Assembly (NCBI GenBank): GCA_001643675.2
Contig: LSRY02000021.1
Span: 372,001 to 436,000 of the forward strand
Origin: Monocercomonoides exilis
Taxonomy: Eukaryota; Preaxostyla; Oxymonadida; Polymastigidae
DNA: 64,000 bases
Reading direction: 5' to 3'
The position numbers were made by a program, and so were the translations under genes. Below, one piece after another: positions 1 to 9,611 of this stretch. The notes under the pieces are model-generated. The model saw nothing but the letters and a program-made list of their open reading frames with translations, searched no databases and had not been told where the DNA came from. The first letter of the stretch is position 1. The number at the start of each line of letters is the position of its first letter.

Positions 1-1782
1 ACTCTTATGAATTATTCTCCTTCTGATTCAACAAATCTGTTACCATGTTTGGACATTGTTGACTGCTTCATTCAATTCTATTCCAAGTTGCTTGTTTGCC
101 AAAGACAAGATATTTTAAAATCGTGCGACACGATCTGCCAGCAGCTCGATAATTATCATGATTCAAAGTTGATGTGCCCTCAATCATCATCGTTATCACC
201 TTCTCTTTCTCTTTCTTCTTCTTCTTCTTCTTCTTCTTCTTCTTCTTCTTCTTCTTCTTCTTCTTCTTCTTCTTCTTCTTCTTCACCATCTATTGTCTGT
301 TCTGAATTAACAAATGCCCCCGTATTGGATGTTCCTGCATTGCCCCATCTCACAAATGTTATATTCGATGAAAATCACACAATTGTGCCAGACGATATCA
401 CGCAGCTTGATTTCATTCGTTTGTTGCTTGCTCATACCTCGTGCTCTATAAAAACAGCATTACGCATTCAATCACTAAAGCTTCTGCATTACCTTCTTCC
501 ACTTGTTCCTGATATCGTTGCAGGCTCATCAAAACACTCCTTTTTGTTCGACATGTTATTCTGTTTAACTACTGAACTCAATATAGCCTTCAAATATTGC
601 GACTTTTTGGAGGGATATACAGAAGATTTCCCGTTTCGTTTCAATATTTGGGGAAAGTATTCATGCTGCCCAAACGTTGATCGATCATTTATTATTCTAG
701 AAACTGACGATTCAAGTGTCGAGGAGAAAGAGCTCCTAGCAACAGAGTTATGTGGATTTTTGGTTGATCTTGTTCTGCAAGCGTCCAAGAAGTTTGAAGA
801 AATGGTTAAATCCAATAGTACACTGTTTGCGCGGTTTGAATGGAATGACATCGCTTATTTGGAAGATCCGGGTATATCAATGATTAAGATTCCCGATAAA
901 CCTTCGTTTGCTGTTGTGAAAAGAATACTGATTTCGCTTGAGACTGTTCTGTATTTGATGACCGAGCCTGATAAAGCCAACGAAATGATGAAAATTGATT
1001 ATCACCTTCCGGTTATTTCATATCTTAATTTGAAATCATTGATGAAGAAACATGCCAATTTCAGACATTCTATTTATTCAAACGTTGGAAATGTTGTTGC
1101 TGAAGAGAAAGGAGAAAACGAAAAAAGAAAACAGAAAGTTATGAAAGAGAAAGGAACTGCTAAAACAGAATCACACAAGAGGTATTCTGAAATTCTCAGC
1201 CCCATTGAAAGAGCAGTTGTGGAAAAGTATCAAACCATCAAACAGATTTACATACTCTCTTTGCAGAAGTCAAAAATTGATCCCTCAAAGCTCCACCGTC
1301 CACCGTCAAGAGCCTTTGTTACGTTTGTGTTCAACAGCTTCACACAAAACCCAGTTCTTTTGTATCACGTTTTTAAACTCCCGTTTCCATCTGACCCAAA
1401 CTGGATGAAGGAGGTTGCACTTTCAGAAAGCAACAGCGTCAGTCTTCAGTTGTTTTCAAATATCCAAGACTTAGTTTTCTATTTGCTTGACTCATTGCAA
1501 CAAGCATCAGAAGAGATGAGTGAAACATGTTCTGCCAGTTCAACAGTCGAATTGGAAGCAACAAGAGAAAACGAAAGTTCTCTATGTAATTGCATTCTTT
1601 CGCTTGGACTGTTCCCACAGAAGCATGATGATATTAATTCAATTTTTGAGGAAAATCTGACGACGATCAAAAATGTGATTGAGATAATTAAAACGTTGAA
1701 AGTGGACCCTGCTTGGTACGAAGATGCTTCAATTATCCTCAACTCCATCGTTAACTCGTTTACAAAACGGCAAAATGTGTAA
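1..1782 (+). CDS. Hypothetical protein, 5' end outside window
   Basis: The frame is open from base 1, so the ATG at position 7 need not be the true start; the gene probably begins upstream. At least 591 residues are visible, ending in TAA. I do not recognise a family. A run of about 27 serines near residues 66-93 is encoded by a TTC/TCT microsatellite. The rest is globular and helical-looking, with several hydrophobic helices (around residues 140-185 and 245-265) and a short Lys/Glu-rich charged segment near residues 370-390, which is compatible with an alpha-solenoid, but no catalytic motif is visible. No intron is needed in the visible part. The 3' flank holds a strong hairpin at 1797-1825. 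Function unknown. Confidence 0.75.
   Translation, partial: TLMNYSPSDSTNLLPCLDIVDCFIQFYSKLLVCQRQDILKSCDTICQQLDNYHDSKLMCPQSSSLSPSLSLSSSSSSSSSSSSSSSSSSSSSSSSPSIVCSELTNAPVLDVPALPHLTNVIFDENHTIVPDDITQLDFIRLLLAHTSCSIKTALRIQSLKLLHYLLPLVPDIVAGSSKHSFLFDMLFCLTTELNIAFKYCDFLEGYTEDFPFRFNIWGKYSCCPNVDRSFIILETDDSSVEEKELLATELCGFLVDLVLQASKKFEEMVKSNSTLFARFEWNDIAYLEDPGISMIKIPDKPSFAVVKRILISLETVLYLMTEPDKANEMMKIDYHLPVISYLNLKSLMKKHANFRHSIYSNVGNVVAEEKGENEKRKQKVMKEKGTAKTESHKRYSEILSPIERAVVEKYQTIKQIYILSLQKSKIDPSKLHRPPSRAFVTFVFNSFTQNPVLLYHVFKLPFPSDPNWMKEVALSESNSVSLQLFSNIQDLVFYLLDSLQQASEEMSETCSASSTVELEATRENESSLCNCILSLGLFPQKHDDINSIFEENLTTIKNVIEIIKTLKVDPAWYEDASIILNSIVNSFTKRQNV
213..284 (+). repeat. TTC trinucleotide microsatellite coding poly-serine
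   Basis: About 24 uninterrupted TTC/TCT units lie inside the upstream hypothetical gene and encode a serine run. Similar but shorter Ser-coding tracts recur in the MFS, coiled-coil, zinc-knuckle and ATM-like genes. The tract is likely to vary in length between strains. Confidence 0.95.
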
Positions 1783-1796
1783 ATAATAATGTTTAG

Positions 1797-1825
1797 CTTC
1801 CTGTAACAGTTGCTGTAACAGGAAG
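1797..1825. other. 3'-flank hairpin
   Basis: CTTCCTGTAACAG (1797-1809) pairs with CTGTAACAGGAAG (1813-1825) across a 3-nt loop, with one internal mismatch. It begins 15 nt after the stop codon of the upstream gene, so it would lie in the 3' UTR. A role in 3'-end formation or stability is inference. Confidence 0.6.
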
Positions 1826-2670
1826 TTTGGGCAATTAAATGATATTTCATCAATTTGTTTATTTGATTGATCTTAAGCAATCACTTTCTATTTGAAAAAT
1901 TGTTATTATTAAAATCAGTGTTTGAAGTTTTAAAATGCATAGTAAATGATGTTAATTCCAAAATAAGTAAGAGCTTTGTTTGAATTATTCAATTTAATTA
2001 GTTACACGAGATCATTCAACAACCTTTCGTTTATTTATTGAAAACATTTTTTGATTATTATTTTATTTCCTTTTCGATCTCAAGAAGCAATTTTTGCTCA
2101 AATAATTCAAAAAAAATGCTTTTCCTTATTTTCATTATTACATCATTTGCTTTTATTATGCATTGTTTCGCTTCATACTCTATTGTAATTGTTTATAATG
2201 GCTTTAATATCTATTCAAATTATTGATAATTCTTTCTTTTCTTTTTTTTCAGAATTTTTCTTGAAAAATTATCATTTGAATGATACTCCAAAAATAATTT
2301 GAATTCGAAAAAGAATATTTCAATTTCGAAAAAATAGAATTTCTGGTTTGTGAAATGAACAGATAGTTTTATGTGTTTTGTACACAAATTTTAATATGTT
2401 TTCAGTCAATTTTTGAACTTTTGCAAATTGCCGATTAATTTGGGACAAATTTTTTGAAAATATGAAAAAAATAGTAATTTGTTCCAACTTTTCCTACAAT
2501 CACATTATGATAAGTCTTTCATTTCAATGCTAAATAACTGAAAATTTTATAAATTGAAAAAATTTCTGGAATGTGAAGTGCGGAACAAAATTCTTAAAAC
2601 CAAAAATTTCTTCCCATTTTTCAAATAACACCCATTTTTTTATAAATTTTCTTAGAATACATGGCTAATC

Positions 2671-2860
2671 CTTTTTGAAATCAGATTATCGTTCGAGTTT
2701 CGATGAAAATTTCTGTCTCAATGGGATTTTGGAAATAATTTTGTTTTAATAACAATAACATCATGAACTATATGTATTAACAGTTTTTGTTCAATTTTTC
2801 AAAATCCCTTTAATGAAGTTTTTTTGATCAAAACTCGATCGAAAGTGTGATTTCAAAAAG
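2671..2860. repeat. Imperfect inverted repeat, probable decayed MITE
   Basis: The left arm starting CTTTTTGAAATCA (2671) matches the reverse complement of the right arm ending at 2860. Shared blocks include TCGAGTTT and GGGATTTTG over roughly 60 bp with scattered mismatches. A second perfect hairpin (CAAAAAGTCGAT, 2854-2865, with 2869-2880) overlaps the right end. Confidence 0.5.
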
Positions 2861-3073
2861 TCGATTTAATCGACTTTTTGATCAGAAATCTCAATTTTTT
2901 GATTTTTCAAAATAATGTTTAAATAAGTCTGAATAACATAATAAAGCATGAAAAATTGTTATTTCAATTGAAAAATGTGTTTATGTGAAGAATTTCCAAC
3001 AATAAAAAAATCAATACAAAATAAATTATTTCAAAAATCAAGTTTTTTTTATTTTTCTGTGTAAAGAATCATC

Positions 3074-3150
3074 GTATATAATCACAATCGGATATAGTTA
3101 CAAAAATGTCTTGCAAAACACAATATGATTATATCCGGTTTTGACTATAT
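3074..3150. repeat. Short imperfect inverted repeat
   Basis: A block around 3074-3101, containing CGGATATA, matches the reverse complement of about 3121-3150 over 27 bp with around 80 percent identity. It could fold as a hairpin or be the ends of a deleted element. Confidence 0.35.
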
Positions 3151-4234
3151 ATTCATTTTTATCTCGTTTCAGCTTCAACTACTTTTGTTTTAAATATAAC
3201 TTAGATACAGTCTGTCCCAAAAAAATGTTGATCCGTCCGTTTTTAATGTCGATCATACCTCAAGTTGAAATTTTTATTGGATACCATTATTTATTGGGGT
3301 GGTTTTAGTTATTTTTTTTGTTCTCTTTTCATTTTTCATATGTATGCCTTTTAATTTAACAAACAACAAAAATGAGTGAGAGAGTATGGATTGAATGCAC
3401 TTGTAATCTGTTTATTCTTTTTTTTTTGTTATTATCACTGTCTAAGTGTTTTTACACAACATTTTTTCTTTCTAGTACAGCGTTTTGCAAATTGCAAGGA
3501 CAAATGCGAGGAGTAACACAGAATTTCATTTTAATGAACTTTCGAACCTTAAATAATCAAATAAATGAACATTTGTCGTAAAAATATCAAAAGAAATTAT
3601 GTTTGATGAGGTTTGTTGTTTTTTAATGTCAATTACACGCAATCAACGGATACTCCTTTATGTTTAACCAGTTAGAGAATAATGATTGACTGTCATTGAG
3701 ATATTTTGAACTTTTCATTTTTTTCATTGTTTTTAAATGCCATCAGTTCCTATTTTTGTTTTTCATTGGTTTTTATCATTTTAATGCTTATCACCAACAA
3801 CTCCATAACCTTTTATATATTTTCTTCATCAATCGAATAAGCATGCAGAACATTTTCATTAATCACTCTTCCTTCTGATTATTTATGTTTCAGAAAAATA
3901 TGAAAAAAAACATGTTGAAATAAATTAGATTTGGGGGAAAATACGAACTTTCAAGCTTTTTTTGCACAAGGCACAAAAAAATTGCTTCACTCATAACTTT
4001 TTTTAGCTTTCTCGGATTTAAAAAAAATTTTGATTTTCATATCTGCAAACAGGTGTCATTGAAATCATAACAAAAAGTTTTTCAACATTTCACGAATGTC
4101 AAAAAATAGAACAATTTTTATTATATTATTTGATATAAAATGGTCAATGAAAAGTGCATAATTTTTCAATGAAAATGCTTGAAACAAAATATTTTGCCCC
4201 TTATTGAAAAAAAGAATCAGATTGGAGAAAATTT

Positions 4235-4687
4235 TCGACATGCAGCTCTCATTATGGAAGGATGAGAAGATCATTTTCAGGAAGATATAAAGAAAGAATG
4301 CAGAGATAACCTAATTGATTTGATTAAATAACCATCTCATTCATCCCACATTCTCCAACCAATCGATCAATTCATTTTTGCTAATAAGAAGCTCGCTTTT
4401 TCAAAATTAAAGGATTGTGGGATGGTCACTTCTGCATCTGCGAGAAGAGAAGCCTTTGTGAAGGTTCTGAAAAATGGAATCACTGCAGCAAGCTGTCCAG
4501 AGACGATTATTCCATCATGGAGAGTGAGCGGAATGTGACCAGTGAATAAAGAAGATATTCTCAGGCACCTTCCATATTCACCTCTGGAATGGGCTCAATC
4601 AGAAATTTAGCCAAAAAAAGCACCTGAAGGTGCATCTTATGGAGCAGTTTACAGAGCTTCCGATAGGCTTGAAAACATTTTTAAATA
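4235..4687 (+). pseudogene. Decayed pogo-type transposase fragment
   Basis: Translation parallels the C-terminal third of the intact transposase at 5131-6522. It keeps CRDNLIDLIK, SHILQPIDQF, SARREAF, an ASWRV-like block and the tail APEGASYGAVY. The frame is broken by at least four in-frame stops, and the second catalytic Asp is replaced (MEG in place of MDG). It lies on the opposite strand from the intact copy. It is an older relative, not the same insertion: no terminal repeats of the intact type flank it. Homology is seen directly by comparison within this window. Confidence 0.85.
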
Positions 4688-4904
4688 AACAACTTTTGAT
4701 CTTTGTTATTCGATTTAATTATTCGAAATCTATCTTTTCTTACAATTCAATTGACTATTTTTTACATGTGCAATAAAGAAATATTGCACTTATTTATTAT
4801 TTTGCAAAAATAAAAACTCAGTTACAAAAATTTTAACAAAAAAACGAAAAAAAACTTTTCATTCATGAAAAGATAACTATCTCTGGTTTTAAAACCGTCT
4901 TCTA

Positions 4905-4944
4905 GTCGGGGAGGAAACCCGATCCAGGGAGGAAACCCGACCCA
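4905..4944. repeat. Left terminal inverted repeat of pogo-like element
   Basis: Begins GTCGGGGAGGAAACCCG directly after TA. AAACCCG occurs twice, at 4915-4921 and 4933-4939. It matches the reverse complement of 6546-6585 with one mismatch. Confidence 0.93.
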
Positions 4945-5130
4945 ATGATCAAAAAAAACATTTAAGATAAATTGATGAAATTTTATGTTTTTTTGACGAA
5001 AAAAATATGTTCAATATATGAAAAATGCACTGTTAACAGAAAAAAAACTGAATAAAATAATAAGCACGATTTTCAAAAACAGAAATTCAAATAAATGTAT
5101 TATTAACTGAAATTGAGAAAAAGTCTTAAT

Positions 5131-6522
5131 TTAAGCAAAAAGTTGATGATCATCGTCAGATGAATAATAGACTGCTCCAAATGAAGCACCTTCTGGTGCT
5201 CTTTCAGGATTTATTTGTGAGGCAGCCCATTGAGGAGGGGCATCAGGCAAACGATTCAAAACTGCATTTTTGTCCATTGGAAATAAGCCGCAAACCCTCC
5301 ACGAAGCAATTATCGTTGAGGGGTAACTAGCAGCTGATAGGCCATTTTTTAAAGTTCGAATAAATGCTTCTCTTCTCTCCGCAGCCGTCGTAGCCTTCCC
5401 GCTTTCCGTTGCCTTGCTGAAATTCCTCTTTAAACTCGCAAACACAAATTGGTCGTTGGGCTGTAGAATATGAGAGGTGTGAGAAGGAAGTTTTATCAAA
5501 TCTATTAAATTGTCTCTGCAAACTTTTTTCATTTCATCGCTGAAATGACCCACACCTCCATCCATGACCAGCATAGCATGATCATATTGCTTTCCTATGG
5601 CGCATCGTTTTTTGTTTATTTCTGGCAAAAATATTTTTTTGAACAATTCAGCAAATAATGACGATGTTAAATGGCCTGACGCGGTTGGGATAAAAACTTC
5701 AGTTGAGGTTGTAGCAAGAAGATATTCAGCCGGAATTGTTTTGAAGGGAATGAGAATTGGTGCAAGATATCTGCACCCATCGGCGCTAGTCATTACAATG
5801 ATGGATGTGGAGGTTGGCAGAGACGATTCTGGAGTGATTGATGATGGTACAGAAGATGATGAAGCTACCTGTTCTTCTAACAAAGCTGAAAAAACTGTTG
5901 ATGTTTCATCAATATTGAACATTAATTGAGGTATTGGTTTCACCTTGAAGCAATATTTTTCGTAGGCGTCGAAAAACGTAATTAACACTGCTTTGCATGA
6001 ATGAGCAGTCCTTCCAATGGGCAGCGGTTTCGGCTTTTGCAAGATGATTTTTTTATGTCTTAACAAAAAACGATCAACCCAATGCTTGTCCACAGTTTTG
6101 ATTTCTTCTCCTTCGCTTCTTTTTTTGCACAATAATTCATTTGCCTGAAAAACAAAAAAAGTTAAAAAAAATGATGAAAAGACTTGTTTTCACACCATTT
6201 GTATAATATTGCGTTTCGTGTGATAAATTCCGATCCTAATGTCCTCCAAAATCCTCTCTTCAAACTCATCTTCTTCTGCTTTAGTAAACAATGTTGGTCT
6301 TCCGTTTTTTCTTAAATCTCTCCCTTCTTTTCTTGCTTTCAAGGCTCTCACCAAACATCCTCTCGAAATCAACCCGCTTTCCTCGATTTCACGACCGGAG
6401 TATTGCAAAATATCATAGGCATACAAGGCCTTGACAAATTCATCTCCAATTGAACGCATGTCACTCGATGCTTTAATTCTGACAAGAGAAGGTTTCTTTT
6501 CCATTGTTTTGATCAAAAACAT
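5131..6522 (-). CDS. Pogo-type DDE transposase, two exons
   Basis: Catalyses cut-and-paste transposition of the surrounding element. Exon 1 is 6522-6196 and exon 2 is 6144-5131; the 51-bp intron (6195-6145) starts GTGTGA and ends TTTTCAG. The join gives 446 residues and removes an in-frame TGA. The N-terminal part should be the helix-turn-helix DNA-binding region, with a CENP-B-like stretch (VDKHWVDRFLLRH) at the start of exon 2. The catalytic core shows FNIDETS, MLVMDGG and SHTSHILQPNDQ, the three Asp of a DDE_1 (pogo/Tigger) endonuclease, with 35 residues between the second and third. There is no frameshift. The ATG at 6522 was chosen as the first in frame inside the right terminal repeat; a second ATG six codons on (MEKKPS) is also possible. 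Confidence 0.9.
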
Positions 6523-6545
6523 TAATCAAAGTTTTTGATCAAAAA

Positions 6546-6585
6546 TGGATCGGGTTTCCTCCCTGGATCGGGTTTCCTCCCCGAC
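6546..6585. repeat. Right terminal inverted repeat of pogo-like element
   Basis: Ends GGTTTCCTCCCCGAC directly before TA at 6586-6587. It is the partner of 4905-4944. Confidence 0.93.
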
Positions 6586-6595
6586 TATCAACAAC

Positions 6596-6666
6596 TCGAT
6601 GTAGTCTAGTCGGTTAGGATTTAGGATTTTCACTCCTGAGACCCGGGTTCGATTCCCGGCATCGAG
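6596..6666 (+). tRNA. tRNA-Glu (anticodon UUC)
   Basis: A full cloverleaf can be drawn. Acceptor stem TCGATGT pairs with GCATCGA; the D arm carries the AGTCTAGTCGGTTAGG A-box; the anticodon stem TAGGA/TCCTG closes loop TTTTCAC, giving anticodon TTC; the T arm CCGGGTTCGATTCCCGG contains the B-box. The discriminator is G6666. No intron, and CCA is not encoded, as in eukaryotes. The gene is very close in sequence to other eukaryotic tRNA-Glu(UUC). A run of eight T follows. The upstream flank is unusual: the pogo-like element ends 10 bp before it, TA duplication included. Confidence 0.95.
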
Positions 6667-6669
6667 GAA

Positions 6670-6677
6670 TTTTTTTT
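6670..6677 (+). terminator. RNA polymerase III terminator
   Basis: A run of eight T starts 3 nt after the tRNA-Glu gene, the usual polymerase III stop signal. Confidence 0.85.
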
Positions 6678-6821
6678 GCTAAGATTTATTTTTTTGACAA
6701 AATATTTTTCTGATTCAAAACAATCATGTTCATTGTGAGAGTTTTGTTTTTTATACTCGTTTTTTAAATTTTGTTGGGAATGGAATGTCCCATTGCAAAA
6801 TATTTCAATATTTATTAATTT

Positions 6822-7976
6822 ATGTCTTTTAGCTATTCAGATATTTATGAGGATGATGAAGATTCATCGGAAGAATTTGCTTTGAAACCTCGTAAAGTTA
6901 ATTGTATGTATTTTTTCTGTTTTTTTATTGAAATTCACATTTTTGAGTTATCAATTTAGCTCAGCTTTCGAAAGAAATTTTTGATCCTCCATTAACAAGC
7001 AAGAGCACAATTTCTTCTGCCAAAAAGAACAAAAAATCGCATGATGTATTTTTGTTGAATAATTCCATGAAATTTTTAATTGTGTGAGTTTGGTTTTTTA
7101 GTTGCTTTCTGCAATATTTGATGACTCTCGCCATAAAACGGACAAACGCAATGAAAAAATGAAAAAACGAACTTTTGTTTTGTGGGATTCCACTCAAAAA
7201 GAGAAACCTTTACATATAACTGAAAAAAAGATTCGCAAAGACAATGATGAACAAATTAAGGACAAAAATGAAACAACATACAATTCAGTTCCACCGCATA
7301 ACGATAACGAAAAGCATGAAGAAGAAGAAGAAGAAGAAGGAGAAAGAAAAAAAATGCAAGTGATTGAACTTTCTTCTCCTTTAAAAGAAATAAATTCTTC
7401 TTTTCCAGAAAAAAAGCATAAAACTTTCATGCAAAAAGAGCAAGAGAAAAGAAATAAAGGACTTCAAGGGACAGATAAAAACTTTATTGAAGAAGAAAAA
7501 CGAATTATGAGAGATGTGGCGAAAACAGGTTTGCAGAAAGATCTTGCTTCCAATTGCACAAGCTTTTTTGTTTCAAACAAGATGATCATCATATTTTTGT
7601 TTGAGAAAAAATTTTTTCATTTTCATTCTTTTTTAATTATAATATTTATATCATCATTTATTTCATGTATGAATTTATTATATTATGATGATTTGAATGA
7701 TGGAAAAAACTTCATTTTTTCAAAATCACATGCTTTCTTTGCAAAATTTAGAATACGGTTTCTAGATAATGTACCCTCACTTATTTTGAAATCAATCTTT
7801 TTTGAACCCAAGAATTACAAGCGTTTTGATTTGTGTAAATTCTGCGTTTGCAAGATGGTTTGTAGAGGTTTGTATCTTCGTAATTCCATGGAAAAAATTG
7901 CGCAGAACATAATAGTGAGGTGGAGAATAAAAAAAGCGCGCCTTTTTCAGCCATAGAAAGCGTTTCTATCTCATAA
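6822..7976 (+). CDS. Hypothetical acidic/basic protein, multi-exon
   Basis: Exon 1 (6822-6903) begins MSFSYSDIYEDDEDSSEE; exon 2 is 6960-7045 and exon 3 starts at 7102. The introns are 56 bp each (GTATGT...TTTAG and GTATTT...TTTAG). The frame then stays open to 7956, but an AT-rich hydrophobic stretch at 7529-7765 looks like an in-frame intron (GTTTGC...TCTAG), and a 38-bp intron at 7868-7905 would give a different tail ending at TAA 7974-7976. With both removed, the C-terminus has a Cys cluster (LCKFCVCKMVCREH) that may bind zinc. The middle is Lys/Glu-rich and disordered. I recognise no family; a nuclear or nucleolar role is only suggested by composition. The gene is convergent with the SET/NAP gene. 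The first two introns are well supported, the 3' exons less so. Confidence 0.6.
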
Positions 7977-8138
7977 TTTCAATAAAAACCACATAAGAAC
8001 ACACAAATGAAAAAAACTACAGCCTGACTTGTGATGATTTTTATTGTAATATTATTGTATTCACTTCAATTTCTTAACCTTCTTCCTCTTCGTCTTCCTA
8101 ACAAAATCTTGAAGATTGAATTTATATGTTCTGCAATC

Positions 8139-9482
8139 CTACGTATCATCGCTTTCAGCTTCATCATCTTCATTGCTCTCTCCTTCATTTCCACTCTCTC
8201 CTTCACTTCCTTCTTCTCCTTCCTCTTCCTCTTCTTCATCTTCTTCAAATTCTCCTTCATCGTCAAAGTCAGTCTTTCGTCATTTCACAATTTATATGAA
8301 AAATAAAATATCAAATGTTAAAAATAAAAAATAAAATCGATAAATTCAATAAAAATAAAATCGTCATGAATAATTAATTAAAAAAGCAATTGCAACATCA
8401 ATTTCTTTTAAGAAAATAAATCTATCTTTCACATTAATTAACATACGAATGAACTTCGGGGATTTGGATAGATTTCATCCTTTATCATCATAAGATATGT
8501 TGGATCTGTGTTTTCAGGTGTTAAAAGATCAAAAAATGTAACAGTTGGCTGAAATCCATGTATATCCCTTTGTTTTCCTTTTCCTCCTGCTTCTGCCATC
8601 GCTCGTTCATTGTTTGCTTCCGCAACACGTTTTGAAATATTCTTTGAGATTTCATGTTACGCATAAAAGTATGTAAAAATCAAATGTAATTATGTATATT
8701 TTATTTAAAAATTAAATCAAATCTCTACACATTCATAAACACTCCATCCTCTTTCTTTTTCTCTTCCACTAACTCCTTATCTTTCTCCAAATCCAACACT
8801 AATTCGATTTCTTTCTCTTCCATTCACACCATTCCCTCTTTCCATTCTATTTCTGCACAAGGAGCGCCAACCAAATCGAGTCCGTCTTGAACAATCACAG
8901 GCTTTTCAATCACAGAATTTTTGAAATATGGATTCTCGTCAAAAGTCTGAAGTGAATAAAAATTTCCAAAGAAATATAAGAAATAAAATATATAAGAACG
9001 ATATTTAGAAAGCTTAGCATACAAGACGAATTGTGAATCCACCAGGAAGATGTCCTTTTGAAGTAAAGGAAAGGTCCTTGCAATAACCCATGGCATTAAT
9101 GGTGTCTGGATCTGAAAAAAAGGATCCAAGCAAAGGATTTGAACTTAGAGCAGTTAGCCAGAAATTTGGAATTCGCTTAAAGATTTCTGCTCGTTTTTCA
9201 AGAATTGGTTCCAGCTTGGTTTGATATTGAGCCTGAACCTGAGATAACTCTTTCAGCATTTTATCTTGCATAGCTGAAATTTTGTCTTGAACTTGAGTTA
9301 TTTTTCTAAAGATTTCATCTGTTATGAAGCATTCAAAAAGTGAACACATGCAAAAAATCAATGAAACATCGAGATCCACACAAATAAAGCCTCATAAAAA
9401 TTTTTATAAAATTTCAACAGTTCAAACCAGAGATGTGTTCATCTTGTTCTACTTCATTTCTTGTACGATGTTGTTGTGCCAT
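8139..9482 (-). CDS. SET/NAP-family histone chaperone, five exons
   Basis: Binds histones and assists nucleosome assembly in members of this family. Exons: 9482-9428, 9318-9023, 8946-8830, 8641-8447, 8273-8139; the joined frame is 265 residues. A long N-terminal helix (DKISAMQDKMLKELSQ) leads into EKRAEIFKRIPNFWLTAL, the SET/NAP hallmark. Then come FDENPYFKNSV and EIEWKEG, next FFDLLTPEN and IKDEIYPNP (compare FFTWF and IKDDIWPNP in SET), and a Glu/Asp-rich tail of about 40 residues. Intron donors are GTTTGA, GTATGC, GTGTGA and GTATGT. Intron 3 (8642-8829) is uncertain: its first 100 nt are open and charged after an in-frame TGA. The gene is head to head with TPK, 129 bp apart. Confidence 0.9.
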
Positions 9483-9611
9483 AAAACAACGAAAATTTCA
9501 AGATCGTGAAGAGATATTATTAGTATATTTGATTCAAAATTTCATAACTATTAATAAAATAGTTATTGATTATCTAATACGAATGATTTCAAATAATATC
9601 AGCTTTATTCG
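9483..9611. promoter_or_regulatory. Shared promoter region, SET/NAP and TPK
   Basis: Only 129 bp separate the two divergent start codons, so both promoters must lie here or in the 5' ends of the genes. It is AT-rich; no element was identified with confidence. Confidence 0.55.

Larger units (their letters stand above)
1826..4234. other. AT-rich spacer with degenerate inverted repeats
   Basis: No gene is supported here; the small ORFs are compositional. It holds an imperfect inverted repeat at about 2671-2860, a perfect 12-bp-arm hairpin at 2854-2880 and a 27-bp imperfect inverted repeat at about 3074-3150. At 3209-3225 there is a CTGTCCCAAAAAA-like string that resembles some mariner termini, but I found no partner for it. 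The stretch reads as decayed transposon DNA. Confidence 0.55.
4905..6585 (-). mobile_element. Complete pogo-like Tc1/mariner transposon, 1,681 bp
   Basis: Terminal inverted repeats of 40 bp (4905-4944 and 6546-6585) differ at one position. Both ends abut TA (4903-4904 and 6586-6587), the target duplication of the Tc1/mariner superfamily. Each terminal repeat contains two direct copies of a GGGAGGAAACCCGA-type unit 18 bp apart, a likely doubled transposase-binding site. The only gene inside is a spliced transposase on the minus strand with all three catalytic Asp. Ends, duplication and coding frame are all intact, so the copy looks recent and possibly autonomous. Its right end lies 8 bp (after the TA) from a tRNA-Glu gene. 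Confidence 0.92.

Noticed and set aside
68-289. Minus-strand ORF rich in lysine
   Set aside because: It is only the complement of the poly-serine TTC repeat.
8066-8266. Lys/Arg-rich minus-strand ORF
   Set aside because: It is a shifted frame over the acidic tail exon of the SET/NAP chaperone.
8824-8826. TGA as a reassigned or selenocysteine codon in the SET/NAP gene
   Set aside because: The same GTGTGA string is a splice donor in TPK, the S28 peptidase and the pogo transposase, and skipping it gives a protein that fits the family; TGA also ends TPK and the MFS gene.
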